Position numbers and translations under genes: made by a program. A DNA stretch of 64,000 nucleotides from Pseudorasbora parva (Eukaryota > Chordata > Actinopteri > Cypriniformes > Gobionidae): contig NC_090180.1 of assembly GCF_024679245.1 (NCBI RefSeq), forward strand, positions 11,802,507-11,866,506, written 5' to 3'. The notes under the pieces were generated by a model. That model ran no database searches, was not told the DNA's origin, and saw nothing but the letters and a program-made list of their open reading frames with translations. This document shows, in pieces, positions 30,901-45,900 of this stretch (its first letter is position 1; every line of letters starts with the position of its first letter).

Positions 30901-33900
30901 ATAGTAAAATAATAAGAGTTCAGTACATTGGCATCACATACTGTGCGTCTCAAACACCATTGCCTCCTACTATGTAAATCTCGCGCATGAAAAACACAAC
31001 GGAAAAATAGGTGAATATCAACATAACACCAATTATGACACAATCGATGGGATCATTAATATGTACGCCCCCAACATTTGCATATGTCCGAACATGTTCA
31101 TTGTCAGGCAGAAATGCGCAGCCGAATCATCAGGTAAATAAGTGTCATGGGAGGATAGCAAAAATCATGGACACAAATGTCATGCTCCTGGCTGTGCAGG
31201 GGACATGAGGACTTTTGATACCCTTCCCACAGATAAAAAATGTCACCAGTCATGGTTGATGTTAGTTATAATCGGATACCGCAATAATTTAATTCAAAAT
31301 TTGTTTATTTGCTCGGCCAATTTCAAGCAAGCTTCGCTCAGTGTCTTAAACTGAAGAAAGGGGCAATTACAACTATATTCCTGCAAGCAGTAAGTACAGA
31401 TTTATCCACTTATTGACTGCTTCAACAATTTTTGATAAAATTGAAAGTTTCTTAGAGAGACAGCATTGTCTAGATAACGCAAGATGCTAGTACAGTAACA
31501 ATAGGAAACTCCAAGTACCATACAAAACTAAATAGTGTGTCTAATGACAAAGGTTAATATTATTTTGTATTACAAAATACAACCGTAGATACGCATGTCA
31601 TACTATGGTAGTTTAGTTTCTTACAGATCGCTCACTCGATCCTTCTAGCTAATATCACCTTCTCCACCAAATAAGTTAAAATGATAATCATTTGACAAGG
31701 CTTCTATTCATTCTATATTTTTGAGAACTGAAGTATGATGTTTTTGCATGCTTGTATTTCTGAGTACATCACAGTCACTGGGTAGCCTACATTGTGACGT
31801 TATATAAACATGCATATATCGTTGACGAAATAAGACGAGTCTATAATGTAGCTTAAAAAATAAAAAACTTGAACAAAAAGCACCGGTTTTGGTTTTGTCG
31901 GGGGGAAAAGAAGAACGTTCCAGCATTCATGCTTGCTTGGTTGCCTGATTTCAGTCATTTAAATCCCCCAATCAGAGCTTTTTTGTGAAAAGAACACATA
32001 TACTATTCTAGGGCACCTTTAAGATATCTAGAAAGAAGTTAATCAAACAAAATACAAACTCCTTTTGAAAACAAATTGAAATACAATCCATACCTTGCAG
32101 ACCAGCATATTTGAGTGGTGTCCAGCCGGGGATGTTGTAGCAACCCCCTCCGTCTTCCTTCTCCTCTGCATCACAGCGAAAGAGCAGAATGTTCATGTCA
32201 GCCAGAGTCATCTTAGACATGATCCTGGTTTGAAGAAACACAAAAAAACTTCTTCAGAACTCCTCACCAATTAACAAAACACATGATCAGTCCTCTGTGC
32301 ACAGAAAGACAATCTATGTGGGAAAAAAAGACTAAAACAAAAAGAGGAACGAGATGTCTATTAACATTCGTGGAAATGATCTAGACTGGGCACCGAAGAA
32401 AAAACAGTGTTAAATCACATCAAAAACTCAAATTTTGAAATGTGTTAGTGTGGACTCACTGTGTCAGGGTGCTCTTCAGTATGTCGGGTGTGTTTGGATC
32501 AGACAGACTTCCTGCTTTATACAGAGGATTGAACTGAATGAGATGGTTCCTCAACACACCAACCAGCTCTTGGGAGTTAGGGTCCAGACTCACCCTGTGA
32601 AACAAAGACATATCACCACTAAAACCTACTACTAAATACACTTTATTTAGATTATAAACGTCCAAACATTTTCCACAAGTCAGTGGTTCTCAGTGGTAAG
32701 GTCACACGTCTGTACTGTATCAGCTAAGTGTGGACAGCAGGCAAAAACAATTATAAAGAAAAGTAATAAAATGGAATTTCAATTCATCAAAGAATCTTGA
32801 AACAAAATATTTCCACATAAATATTAAATAGCACAAATGCTTTTAACATTGATATTAGAATGATTTCTGAACGATCATGTGACACTAAAGACTTAAATAA
32901 TGACGCTGAAAATTTAGCTTTGCATCACAGGAATAAATTACATTTTGAAAATGATTTAAATAGAAAAACACTTATTGTGAATAGCTTATTATGTTTTTAT
33001 TATTTGATCAAATAAATACAGCCATGCTAAGCATAAGATACTTTTTTTGAAAACATTAAACCAAACTTTTCAAAACATTAAACCAAACTTTTCAATTGTT
33101 TGATGTTGACATTAAAGATTGCATCCAATCAAACTCCATTTGGCCTTTTTTAAAGTAGGAAAGGAAAATAAATCATTTCGGTACAATGATGGATCACCAC
33201 TTCGTGTCCAGTGCAAAACCTAGGTAAAACCCTGATGTAAAACCATTTGAAAACCACCGTTATAGATTGGTTTAGGGACAGTAAAGCTGTTGAAGTCTTA
33301 CCTGAAAGCAATAACGCTTCCAGGTGTCAGCTGCTCAAACAGGATCTCCTGCACGTATTCGCTGCGCCCTCGAGACGTCACCCCAGCCTGCCGCACCACC
33401 TTGCTGTCTTTCAGCTGAGCAGACAGAGAGGCAAACAAAGAAACCTCTGAGACCAAAAGATAAGATTGACTCGTGCAGTGTTGACAGAACAGCGAATCAA
33501 AATCCCATGCAAGTACAGACGGCAGACTTTTACAACCAGGCAGGAAAGGGAGGTTTACCAAAACAATTTGTTGAGATAAAACGAGAGCTCTAAGGTTAAG
33601 GTTATGGGGTAGAGCTTTTGCAGTTTTGTAAATGAGTGTTCTGGGTGTGCTGAGGTCATTGTGTCGGCTTAGAACGGTTATAATTAGAGCGTTCTCACAG
33701 CACTCAAGTTACCTGGATGTGCTCTTTAATTTCCACCGTGTACTCAGGCATGCCATTAATGCTCCTCTCATCTTTTTTGTAGGAGCCCGCCTGCCTCTCC
33801 ACAGTACGTGCCTCCAGCACCACTTCCTCGATCTTACCTGTGAGAGAGGATTTGTTCCAAGAGATTTCAGGGATTGACTTCCAGTCAGTTATTTAAGTAC

Positions 33901-36900
33901 AAAGGACACATTAGACAGCATAAAAGAGACCAGAACTCAATCTCAGCTGCGTTTACATGGGCCCTAATTATACAATTGTAATCGGAATAGTAGTACAGTC
34001 AGGAAAAAAAAGTCACATGTAAGTCAATGAGTTGGCCAAATTTGTTTAAAAGGTTATTCGGATTGTAAGGCGTGGTTTAAACCATTTCTAATCCGACTGA
34101 GAGGACATGTAAACACTTGATCAGATGTCATAAAATCTATTCCAATTTGAAGCTTGTGACGTAATAAACGAGTTCAACAACCCGATTACTTTATGTAAAC
34201 ACTACATTCGGATTAATCAAATGGAATGAATTCATTCATTCAAAAAAGGTGTCCATGTAAACATAGTGAAACCAAGTGAAAGAGGACATCTCATCCAGAT
34301 AAACTCAAAGGTTCCTTGTCTCTGATAACGAGCAATGAGTCTGTAACACACCTGGGATGCACATCGGTGGAACCTCGTCTGTATAGCGATGGTGTTTGGG
34401 GTTCTTGAATGCAGTGCGGCACACAGCCACCACTGACTGGTGCGTGCTGGGACAATGACGGGTGACAGCCACAATGTCCTCATCCACTTGGTCCACAAAC
34501 ACCTAATAAAACACCCAAAGACATTGATAAAGCTTGTCAAAGGTAAATATAGTTTTGAATTTCAGTTAGATTTTTATCTTAACATCATGGCTTTGTGATT
34601 ATGGAGATGGAATGTAGACCTATAAGTTAAAGGAACTGTATGTAAGAAATGTATTTCAATTAATCAAATACTAAAATTTCAAATACTTATATCACTGACA
34701 ACAGTAGTCTGGCCAGTATATTGTCATTTAAAAGTTGTTGTTGCAGCCCTCTGATGTTGATGTTGACATGTTGTGTTTTGGCCTGAAGTCAGTAGTGTTT
34801 CGGCATCCGGGTTGCCAGATCTGCTCTAGTTACCACAGCTGCAGCTACAAACGTTCCTGCTGGATCCTGGCAACCTCGGATCAGGGAGGAGGGGGAGAGG
34901 GAATACACCGCTCTACAGTCATTTGAAAGTTATTGCAGTACCAGTTTTGGCCACAATCTTACATACACTTCCTTTAAGTGATTGAAAGAGCAAAAAAGCT
35001 CAAATTGTTCCCAGTTTCTGCATTTTGAACATGCCATAAAAGCATAAAGCATGTGAAAGCATAACCCTCACTGTGGACCCCCAGGGCTGCATTTACCTGG
35101 TTAAAGCCTTTTGCAGCCAGCTCCTGGTGTAGCCGATTGAGGGCCAGCTTTCCGGCAATGATTCCTGACTGCAGGTTGACCTCATCAGGGGATGACGGCT
35201 TAGCCTGAGGATTCCATTTGCTATAAAAGCGCTCCTCTGATACCACTGAGATCTGATGGTAGAGACACAAAAGAATGACTTTCAAGACATACTCAAAAAA
35301 AGGAACTCAAACCATGTTTTGTGAGTCTGTGTGAAGTTAATATCTTGCCTGGTGGGGTACTAACTCATCGTAGCCTCTTGTGCTACCAGTGGCACAGCAG
35401 GCCATTGAAACAACAGCAGAGCTGGGCAGTGAATCGTATACAGAGCGAATCTACAACACAGGACATCAATATAAGAAATATTCAGAAACTTCCCTAAACA
35501 TTAATATTATACAACGGTATACCTGTATAGGGCACTCATTATCATGTGTGACATCTAGGAACATGGCGTGGGCAATGCTGGGCACCAGAGGCCTGAGACT
35601 GGGCTGAAGAAAAGCCCCCACTGGTTCCCCTCCATACCGGTACACTAGCCTGCCCTCCTCATGACTGTCTCCTGCGCTCATCGCTTCTACAATAGCACAA
35701 AGAATAACAAGTAATGCAATGCAAAGTAACAATACTCTATTAGTTTAAAGTGACCCTATTATGCTATTTTAAAGGATCCTACTTGTTTTGGAGGTTTCTT
35801 TTTGATCTAAGGTCAAAAAAGACAAATTCTCTTATAATATATTTTACAAATCACCTCCTTACTCAAAGAGTCTGAAAACGGTTCTTTGGAGATTCTGTGC
35901 ATAATCTGCTCTGAATGGTCAGATGGCCCAATCTGTTGTGATTGGTCGATGCACAAGCAAAACGCCACTTAGCATACCTGAATTTCAGCTGCAAAGGATT
36001 TCTCAGCATTTGCATACACAGTGTTACGAACAATAAAGATGCCGTCGGTTTTAACATTCCAATTTGAGCACTATACTTTGGAAAGTACATGCAATATGGC
36101 TTCGCTTTCGCAATGCAGAAAACAGCATCTTCTCGTTTCGACAACTCAAACCAGACCCTTTCCTACAACTACAGTTTTTGTGCGCGAGTCAAAGTAGACT
36201 ATACGCAGGCAGCCGATGAAGACTGTATGCTGAGATTACACAAATGTTTTAGCCTGACAAACCAAACCCACATCAAGATACTGGGTCTGGGAACTCAACA
36301 TTGACAGGGCTCAATCAAATCCCATCAATTAGATCTCTATCTGCAACCAACCAGAGCTAGTTTATGGATTTAACTTTCGACGTATCCGGTCGGCAAAACT
36401 ACGAACACATCTTCCCTTCTTAAGAATGATTTCAGTGCCGTTCTCTTTTCTTTTCTCAAAGAAAAGCTTAACTCCATGACTTCCAGACTCGCGGCCAAAG
36501 CCGATTCGAAAGCCCGCCATTTGCCAGCTTCTTTGTTTACAAGTAGCATGCAACTCTGTCATTATGTTATGCCCGCCCACCTACTCTATACACGATGTGA
36601 TTGGCCTGACTAGAGTTAGGTTTTTCCAGCTCAGAAGTCTATTGAGAGTTGCTAGACTACACTCGTGGCAAAATAGATTTACTGCCGCTAGGGTGCGTCT
36701 AGATTTCTAGGCTACAAATATGGTACAAACCCACCTAAATTTGCACAGGAAGTGAGACTGGAATTACTAAAGACTCATTTCAGGCAGTTCAGAATTGCAT
36801 CTTTCTGTTTGGAGACAATAACTTGGTTTATTGTGCACTTTGATCTTTGATCTTTTGAATGTTGCAGAACTTTTACTACATGAACGGTAATATCTGAAAA

Positions 36901-39900
36901 TGTATAATAGGGGCACTTTAATATATGCTACTTACTTCACTTAAAAATGAACGTGAGAACCTTCATCATGATCATCATTCACTCACATTCATATCATTGC
37001 AAACCTGTACTTTTATTTTCAAAATAGTATGCAATCAAATTTGTACCAGTTTTGCTAACCGGATCAAGATTCATTGAAAAGATCATTCATTGAAGATGAA
37101 AAGTTATTCATAATAAATCAGACATTGCTACCTCTTAAGAACATGCCAAGGTGAGCTAAATGTTGTAAGACTGAAAAAACTAGTATATGCCGAAATGTCT
37201 GAGTGAAGAACAAAGACTCTCTGAGAAAATAAGGAAATTAACATCTGAACTGTCCCTCACACACCACTGGAGACGCAAGTCTCACCTCACTATCAGCTAA
37301 TCTACATCTTTCCCTATTGACTCCCTCTCCCCCAATTCATTCCCTCTCTCATGCTGAGATCACTGAAAATGCATCCAGAATCTCTATATTACAATGTCAA
37401 TCCACACGATCGAGTATCATATGTATTTGATATCGTTTGAAATGTCTCAGTGCGACTGGTACAAATATCTCTACTCCACAGAAGTAAACTAGAACATCAT
37501 GAATGTTTTAAGGGTTTAAAGATATCTTTCCTTGGTGTATGGTGGGTGTGGCTTTCAGCCATTTGGCCTCTCTTCTAATCAAGTCTATAGAACTTGATCA
37601 ATGCAAATTCCTATTGTGATGGGCATGTATCTGGTTCTGGGTATTTAAGGAAATGTTGCAAAGAGCTCAGGGCTCGATACTGTACTCAGGTCAGCCCGTA
37701 ATGCTGGACGTTTTAACCCATGCAGCATTATGTAACCTTGATAAGTCCGGTATACATCTCATTCTTTACTTTAGGGTATTTGATGTGAAGTATAGGCTTT
37801 GAATTGATTATGTAATTGGCGTTATACATTTACCTGATTGTTAATAAATTGTTATACTTTGATAGATTCTGACTTGCTCTGGAATTATTCAGGTTGGGTA
37901 TAATTTCAACAAAGGGTTAAAGGGAATAATTAAATGTGTACGTAAACTATTAAAAATGAATGACCAAATAACCAATTGGCATTCTAACCTAAATTCTAAA
38001 TTATAATTAAATATGGAGTCAGATTAAGAGGAATTTGAATAAAATCCCCTTTGCCCCGCTGAAAAGACGAACGCGCAGCGACCTTCACCCGCCGATCGTT
38101 AGCCTCCATTGGGACGATTCGGGCGGCCTTACAATGTCAAGAAATGTCAAGTAAACAACTTCAAATTTAATCTGTTTCTTACCCTAATATATTGTATAAC
38201 ATCAGAAAATTTGGAGTGTGGACTACTTTTAGGGTTGTTTTAGCTAGTTTTTTGGTGATTTGTGTCCTTTTTAAAGTTTGAAAGCTCTATAGTGCAGAAG
38301 AAACTAAGTCTTACAGGTTTGGCACAATATGAGGCGAGTAAATGATGAAAAGCTAAAGAACACTGAAGTCAATCATACTGTGATTAGGCTGTGTAGAATC
38401 AGAATGATATTTTCTGTACACTTACACTACCATTTAAAGGTTAGGGGTCAGTAAGATTTTTATTTTGAAATAAATTACTACTTGTATTTAGCAAGGATGC
38501 ATTTAACATTAAACTAGACATATATAAAGTTACAAAAGATTTATATTTCATTCAAATAACTGCTTTATTTTCATCAATGAATCCTGAAAAAAAGAGTTTT
38601 TACACAATCTTAACTGTTTTCCACATAATTAATAATAATAAATGTTTCTTTGAACAGCAAATCAGCATATTAGAATGTTTTCTGAAGGATCATGTGACAC
38701 TGAAGACTGGAGTAATGATGCTGAAAATTCAGCTTTGACATCAGGAAATAAATTACCTACATTTTAAATTACATTAAAATAGAAAAACAATCTAAATCTA
38801 AACAATCTAAAATCTACAGCATTTTTGATCAAATGCAGCAATGTTGAGCATAAGAGTCCTCTTTCAAAAACATTTGAATCCTTACTGACCCAAAATGTTT
38901 GAATGGTAGTATAACAATTCAGGATGTTTGATAATGAAGTTAGAGTTCACATTATACACTAAGGTAAGAAGAACAATAGAAGAAAACAGCCAAATGCAAT
39001 TTTGTCAAAGACCTGGGTTATTAATAGAAAGCCATACCTCTGATAAGTGACGAGATTCCTAATCTAGTCACAAAGACATTATCCAGCTCCTCGCTGCCTG
39101 TGAAGAGCTCGGCCACCACATACAGGTCAGGCCTCAGTGTGCGGGCGGCATCTAGCATGAACTGCAGCAAGCAGGGTTAGTGCAAGACGCACAGCCAAGA
39201 GGAAACCAAACCACGGGTGTAAGTATGTCAGGTGAGGTGCAAAAAAATGGGTTCAGAAAAGAGGGAGAGTCATGCCTCAAATGAGGCCAAAATAAGTCAA
39301 ACAGAAAACGAGATCCAGTAGAGTTTTGGGACGTAAATATTCGGGAAAAATAGTTCAGAGAGGAAATGACAGGTGATGCAGTGCAAAAAGAGAGAAACAA
39401 ACAGATAAGACATTGTTAGTGTCATGCTTACAGACATCAGTACCTCTGATGAGACTGGTTATTCCGAGCCGGTTTACAAACACATTGTCAATCAGCTCGC
39501 TGCCTGTAAAGAGCTCAGCTATCACATAGAGATTGGGTCTGACTGCTCTGGCTGCCGCCAGCATGGCCTGCAAGGCACAACATGTGTTAAAAGTGAGAAG
39601 TGTTGCTGACTAGAACACCATCAACTGATGCTAAATTTTGTTGAGTTTCATTCATGTCCATTATATACATAATAAGGCTAAAATATCTTCAAATATCTTA
39701 AACCCTAGAATGCATAAATAAAAAAATCTACACAAAAGCATAAAAGGGGGTCAAAATGACCCATATTAGAATGAATGGTTTTCTTTAAAAAAAAATGAGG
39801 TCCTATTAATGAAATAATTAAAATAATTTGATACACTTTTCTTTATGCATTCCAAAATATTATTTAAATGCAGTTGTATTTTTTTCTTGAACTCTAAACT

Positions 39901-42900
39901 AATATAGATCTACTGTAGAGAATATTGTGAAAATTACTGTGAAATTACTGAACGATTTTCACCTAAACATAACTTTTGGGCAGAGTTGCACCTCTTCCTT
40001 TGTTTGGGCCATCAGCTATCCTTTTACTGTAGCTTGAAATTGCAAATACTGTCTTGAGTAGGTTCTATATTTGATGAAGAACTTCATGACTGTCACAAAA
40101 GTATGCTTGTGTATATGAATATTATCAAACAAGAACGTGTGTAGTATTAGTGTTGTCTGAGTGTACTACTGTACATCCATCACAAATAGACTGTGTCAAA
40201 ATTCCATAGGAAATGAATACAGGTCAATTTGACCCCCCCTCCCCCCCATGCATTCTTGGGTTAACAAAGAACATCTGCTTACAAATTTTTGTGTTATAAT
40301 AGATATTTTTTAGAAACGCACCAGCAATATTACTTTATTTATTTATTATTATTATAAAAACTTTATTTCATGTTTTACTCTTTTTCATGAGGTTACCCTT
40401 TTTGCCCCATTTTCAACTTCTCCTTGCTGTATTATCAAATTGTCTTTATGCCTTCTATATTTTTACATTTTAGTAAAATCTTCTGTCTTCATTATCATCA
40501 GTAGTCTTAAGTAAATTAGACTTAAAATTGTGCCCAGGTTTCAAATTTTATATAAAGGTTTATGCAACATTATTTTAAAGCAGCACTTGGCAACTTTTGC
40601 TCTCGGGGTCCCCCTACAGTTGGGAAAAAATAATGTCCTCAACTACTGTCGTAAGCTGTCATCCTACAACAGGGGATGCCATCGCGCGTGCATTTGTTGA
40701 CATGACAACCCTGACAGCCCTGAACTAGTAATGCGCGGGTCGTCTCATAACCCGCGGACCCCGTATGTTTATTTAACGGCCGCGGGTGCGGGGCGGGTTG
40801 TAAAAATATATACAGTGATGCGGGGCGGCCAAATAACTTCATAAAAGCATCCCCGCGGGTTGGTGCAGCACTAACAGTTCCCCTGAACACTGCAGGAGCA
40901 CATGCAGGTGTTCTTCTGGCGGCGCGTGTGAAATGTCTTCATCCCAGGTACAGTCAGTGGCATGTTTCAGCATGTCATATGAATATAATTTCATGGGTTT
41001 TATTTTTTTCAAACGCCAAATAATCACGATGCTCACGTTTACAAGCCAGCGTCATTATAGTAGTCTATTAGTTACCGTTTTACAGAATCTATATGATACT
41101 TCAATTCAATGTTTGAGTGGTAGCTCACCGTAACAAGCATGACAGCATCGGTCGGGCACGCCTCCTTCAGCTCACGCCAACGAGCAAACGCAGGTCACAT
41201 GTTGATCCTCGTCCTGCCTTTAATCCCATCACATTTCCGTTTCCTCTTATTGCTTTCCTCTAACAAAACCTTTTCTTTCTTATTTGTCTGTGCTGCTTCG
41301 GACATGACTATATTATCCGACGAACAAAGTTGGGCTCGCATGTCCGAATTTAAGGAAGTGTGGGTGTTGGTGGAAGTGATGTATATGCCCTAAAGCTGTC
41401 GAATTTTGTAGTTCTTTTTTTTCTCGGGTTACTACCCGAAACCTGAAGTTTAAAAGTACAATTAAAAACGATACAGACCCCATCAAGCTATGGCAGACGT
41501 GTCATTCAACCTATTGTAAGTCGATGTATCATCACAAGAATCTTGAAAATATATTATGAAGGTTGAAAAGTTACCTAGTGCTGCTTTAATGTCAGTATCA
41601 CCCTTAAACCTACCCAAACCACCAAACCTGTCTTAACCTTACCTGTCTCCCACCTCAATAATAGCAAATGTTTTTTGCAATACAACATGAGAACACTGTA
41701 CCTAACAATAATTACTATATTTTATGTAATAGATAGTAGTTAAAGACAATTAATATAAAGTGGAGCCACCTTTTGTAATTTAAAAACCACCTGGAAAAGG
41801 TTAAACTGGAAAAGGTTTCAGTTACATTGCATGACACTTATACCATCACCGATGTGTCAATAAGCATAAGACGGAGAATAAGCTACACTTAATATTTCTT
41901 AGTGTGAAGTACAGCATATGACGGAGCTATCGGTGGATGGGGAACAATCAGCAGCCAAAACGTACTAACCAAGACAGTAACTAACGAGCTCGCCGTATAA
42001 AAATGTGTAGGGGAAAAAACATTCCTGCCCCCTTTGTCTAATATTCATCTTTACACATAGTTAATCTCAAACAGGTTATTTATCTGCGATCTAGCCAAAA
42101 GTAACAATCCATCTTTTGACACTGCCATGGTACCTCAGCCACATGCAGTGGAGTTGAATGGCAGTTATCCAGACGCACTCCCACAAAGTGCTTGGCCGTG
42201 ATCTCTGTGTATTTCTGCATGTGGGCCCACAGGTAGGGGCAGTCCTCGGGCCCGTTGCCATACCGCAGTTTAACACTGTCACCCCAACAGATGAGCTCCC
42301 TCCTGATGTAGACATTGGACCCTGACCAGAATGAAGAGAAGAAGAAAAAGCAACTTTGATTCACCTCACTGCCAAAAAGGCTTGGCAAGTATTGCCAATG
42401 ATTAGGATTTACAAATGTGTTGATATTGCCACCTTGTGTTTAAAGTCACAATGGCATCACTGCCGTATAACAAATCCACTGTAACAGACTTAATTTTTAC
42501 TAGTACACTTAAATGCAAGTAAAAACTTGTAATTGTGCTGGCAAATCTGTGTATTTCTGAGGAGTGGATTTAAATATGGGTAAAGGAGTTAAACTTCAGA
42601 ACTGAGAATATTTCAAATCTTAATGGTAGATGAAAACTTTTTGTTATTTAGCATGACAAGTTTTACCTTTTTAAACCAAAAAAAATGATTTCGCATAGTT
42701 TGGGTTTAGTCAGTAAGATTTTTTTTTTTTTAGAAAGAGGTATATAATGCTCAAAAGGCTGTATTTATTTGATTAAAAAATACATACATATATTTAGTAG
42801 ATATATACTTTTAAAATGTTTTTTAAATGAAAATGTAATTTATTCCAGTGATTTCAAAGCTGAATTTTCAGCATCATTACTCCAGTATTTAGTGTCACAT

Positions 42901-45900
42901 GATCCTTCAGAAATCATTCTAATATGCTTATTTGCTGCTCAAGAAAACATTTCTTATTATTACCAATGTTGAAAACAGCTGTGCTATTTAATATTTCTGA
43001 GAACCTGATAAAAAAAGTGTATTCATTCATTTATTTTATTATTATTAATGACCCCAAAGTTTTCAATAATAATGAATATCCAAATATCTTTCAAAACTGC
43101 AGTTTCAGTGATTGTAAAAATCAAACAAACAAAAAAAACACGCGTCTTTAGTAAAAGACTGACAGAGCTTTTATCAGCCACTGCATGGATGGTTATAATT
43201 ATATCAGCTTTATTTTAAACGTTTATTTATGGTCCATTCATAAACTACTGTTTACAAAATTTTGTTAGTTAAGGCAGACTGTTAAACCTGGCTCTGCGAA
43301 GTTCCTCAGGGGATCGTCCCCCATGACCCAGCCATTGTGGGCCAGGAAGTGGCATGACTTTTCTGGTTGATTCATCAGCTTCAGATCTTCTTCCAAAGTT
43401 GCCTCTTCAAATGGGAAAGTGAAATATCTGCATAAAGACAAAAGTCTTCAGAAGCTTCATAATTACATATATTGTATTATATACAAGGCCATCGCTAGAG
43501 GGGCAAAAGGTGGTGATTCTAGGGCCCCTGCGATTTCAACTTGCATCGGGGCAAGCTACAGCCCTAATTGTAAACATTCCTTTTATTACACAAAGGAATT
43601 ATGCTAAAAATTCAGTAGAGGCTGATGGAATAAACTGTTCTACCTGGTAACCAGAGGATGCTTCCTGGTGACAGGGCCCAGCTTGGGTCCATGGTCAGCC
43701 AGTCTTTCATAGCTTACGGTTCCGTCAATGCAGTTAGTAGCCTGAGGGTAAAGAAATGTCATTGCTGCACTGGACTACATTAAAATTAATTAGAGTTAAA
43801 GGTACAGAGAGAGAGATAGACTCACCTGCTCCTGATGGTGCTTGATTTCATGAAACTGTTCACCATTGAGTTCCTCTAGTTTTCTCCTCAGCCAGTTACA
43901 GCAATCTTCAATGGCACCAGGACTGCTCCTACAACAACATAAATGTATAATTCATCTGTAGAAAACCAAATAAAGCATAATAAACAGTCTACAGCAGGGG
44001 TGCAAAACTGAACTACAACTGGTCTACTGGTCTATACCGAACACCTGTTCAAATGTGCAGCAGAATACTAACCCGTGGGGCACAAAGTTTTCCAGAGCGG
44101 AGTTCATGTCCACTGTGTTACCAAAGCGTCTGTACTGAGGGTCCTGAATGATCTTCAGTTGCTGTTTGCCATCAGTCTTGATCCTATCAGGTTTGGCTCC
44201 TGTACAGATAATTTAGAAGAAACCACTAAACACATTAAAGGGTTAGTTCATTCAAAAATATTAATTATGTCATCATTTACTCACCCTCATGTCACTCTAA
44301 ACCCATGAGACCGGTCAATGGTTATATGTTAAAAAGCTGAAACTGAAGTGATTTTGTCTCTTCAGAAAACTTGGATTAAACCATTCGATTCATATTAATT
44401 TATTTGACTATTTCTTTTTGTATTTTTTGAAGTATCAGAGTTTTGGGTGAATAGATTTTCCATGGAGGGACAGACATCTCTCCAATTTCATTTAAAATTA
44501 ATTATAATTATTTTCTTTTCTTTTTTGATCTGAAGATGAATGAAAGTATTATGGATTTGGAATAACAAGAGGGTGAGTAACTGATGACAGAATTTTTATT
44601 TTTGGGTAAACAAACCCTTTAAAGTCACCATGAAATGTGGAATATAAAAGTATTTATTATAAATTATTTATATGTGCATATCATTATTTTTTTTAATTCA
44701 TGTGCCAAAATTTCTTCCGGGATTAAGTCCTGCCCTACATTATTCCTTGTTCGAAAATCTGTTTAACTCATATAAACGTCACAATAGCGAAGAAAAATAA
44801 ATAAAATAATCGCAGCTTCCATTTCATACCGACTTTAACATTTTAATTTCTCATAGCGCAAGTGTCTGAGAACCATCCAGGAACTCACCGCTTTGTAGCA
44901 AAGCTCTGAACTGCTCCACTGCCGGTTCTATTTTGACTTGGAAGAACTCCCACAGTTTAATCTTAGGAAACACATCCTGCCAGAGAACTCCACGAATGGC
45001 CTAGTGAAAACACATTACAGTTAGTGTTGAAGGAAATAAGAGCATCTTACAGTTACACTTCAAAACAAATTCCATTCTATGGCTTCCTCAGATAGCAATT
45101 CACTCACATGGAGGTGCTGGTGATCCTGGATTAGGGCAGGGAGACCCCTGTCTTTGTATTTGCCATCAGCTAAAGCACAGGTGACGTGCCACAGGGCCCT
45201 GTCCAGCACCCAGGCCGGCTTCAGATGAGGAGAGTTCACCAAGTTATAACCACACTCAGGATGTTTCTCAATCCATTTGCTGTTAGCAGCTGAGAAAAGC
45301 AGGAAAATACAGCAGTTATTATGACATTGAAATACAAAGTAAATGAAAAAGTACATAGAATATGAAACAGGCATCATGTAAGTCATAAGTGGGTAATACA
45401 ACTTAGAACTGATGTAACCGATGTCCAATGGTCTGAGACTTCTAATGAAAATGTCCCTATTTTGAATTTTCCTCATTTAATTCAATAATAATTATTCCAG
45501 TAGTGAACTCAAAATTATGAACATTTATTATATTATTTTATTATTTTCAATACCGTTCAAAGGTTTGAGGCCAATATGATTTTAAATAAATGCTGTTCTT
45601 CCTTACTTTCTAATATTAAAAGGTTAATAATAATGTATCATGGTTTACACAAAAATTAAGCAGCACAATTTTTAGTTATAAAAATAAGAAATGTTTCCTG
45701 AGCAGAAAAATCATCATATCAGAATGATTTCTGAAGGATCATGTGACACTGAAGACTGGAGTAATGATGCTGAAAATTCAGCTGACATCACAGTAATAAA
45801 TTACATTTTATAATTAATGGAAACTTTAAATTGTGATATTTTTTGTTTGTTTTACAATATTACAGTTTTTAATTTTTTTTTTATCAAATAAATGCATCCT

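Noticed and set aside
34719..34926. 63-aa plus-strand open frame at 34735-34926.
   Set aside because: It lies inside a TTAA-flanked MITE (34627-34977).
39038..39161. The idea that one exon copy is a dead duplicate or assembly artefact.
   Set aside because: Both copies have open frames, intact splice sites and equal length, and differ at 10 of 41 residues spread along the exon. That fits an old maintained duplication, not an assembly error. Expression remains unproven.
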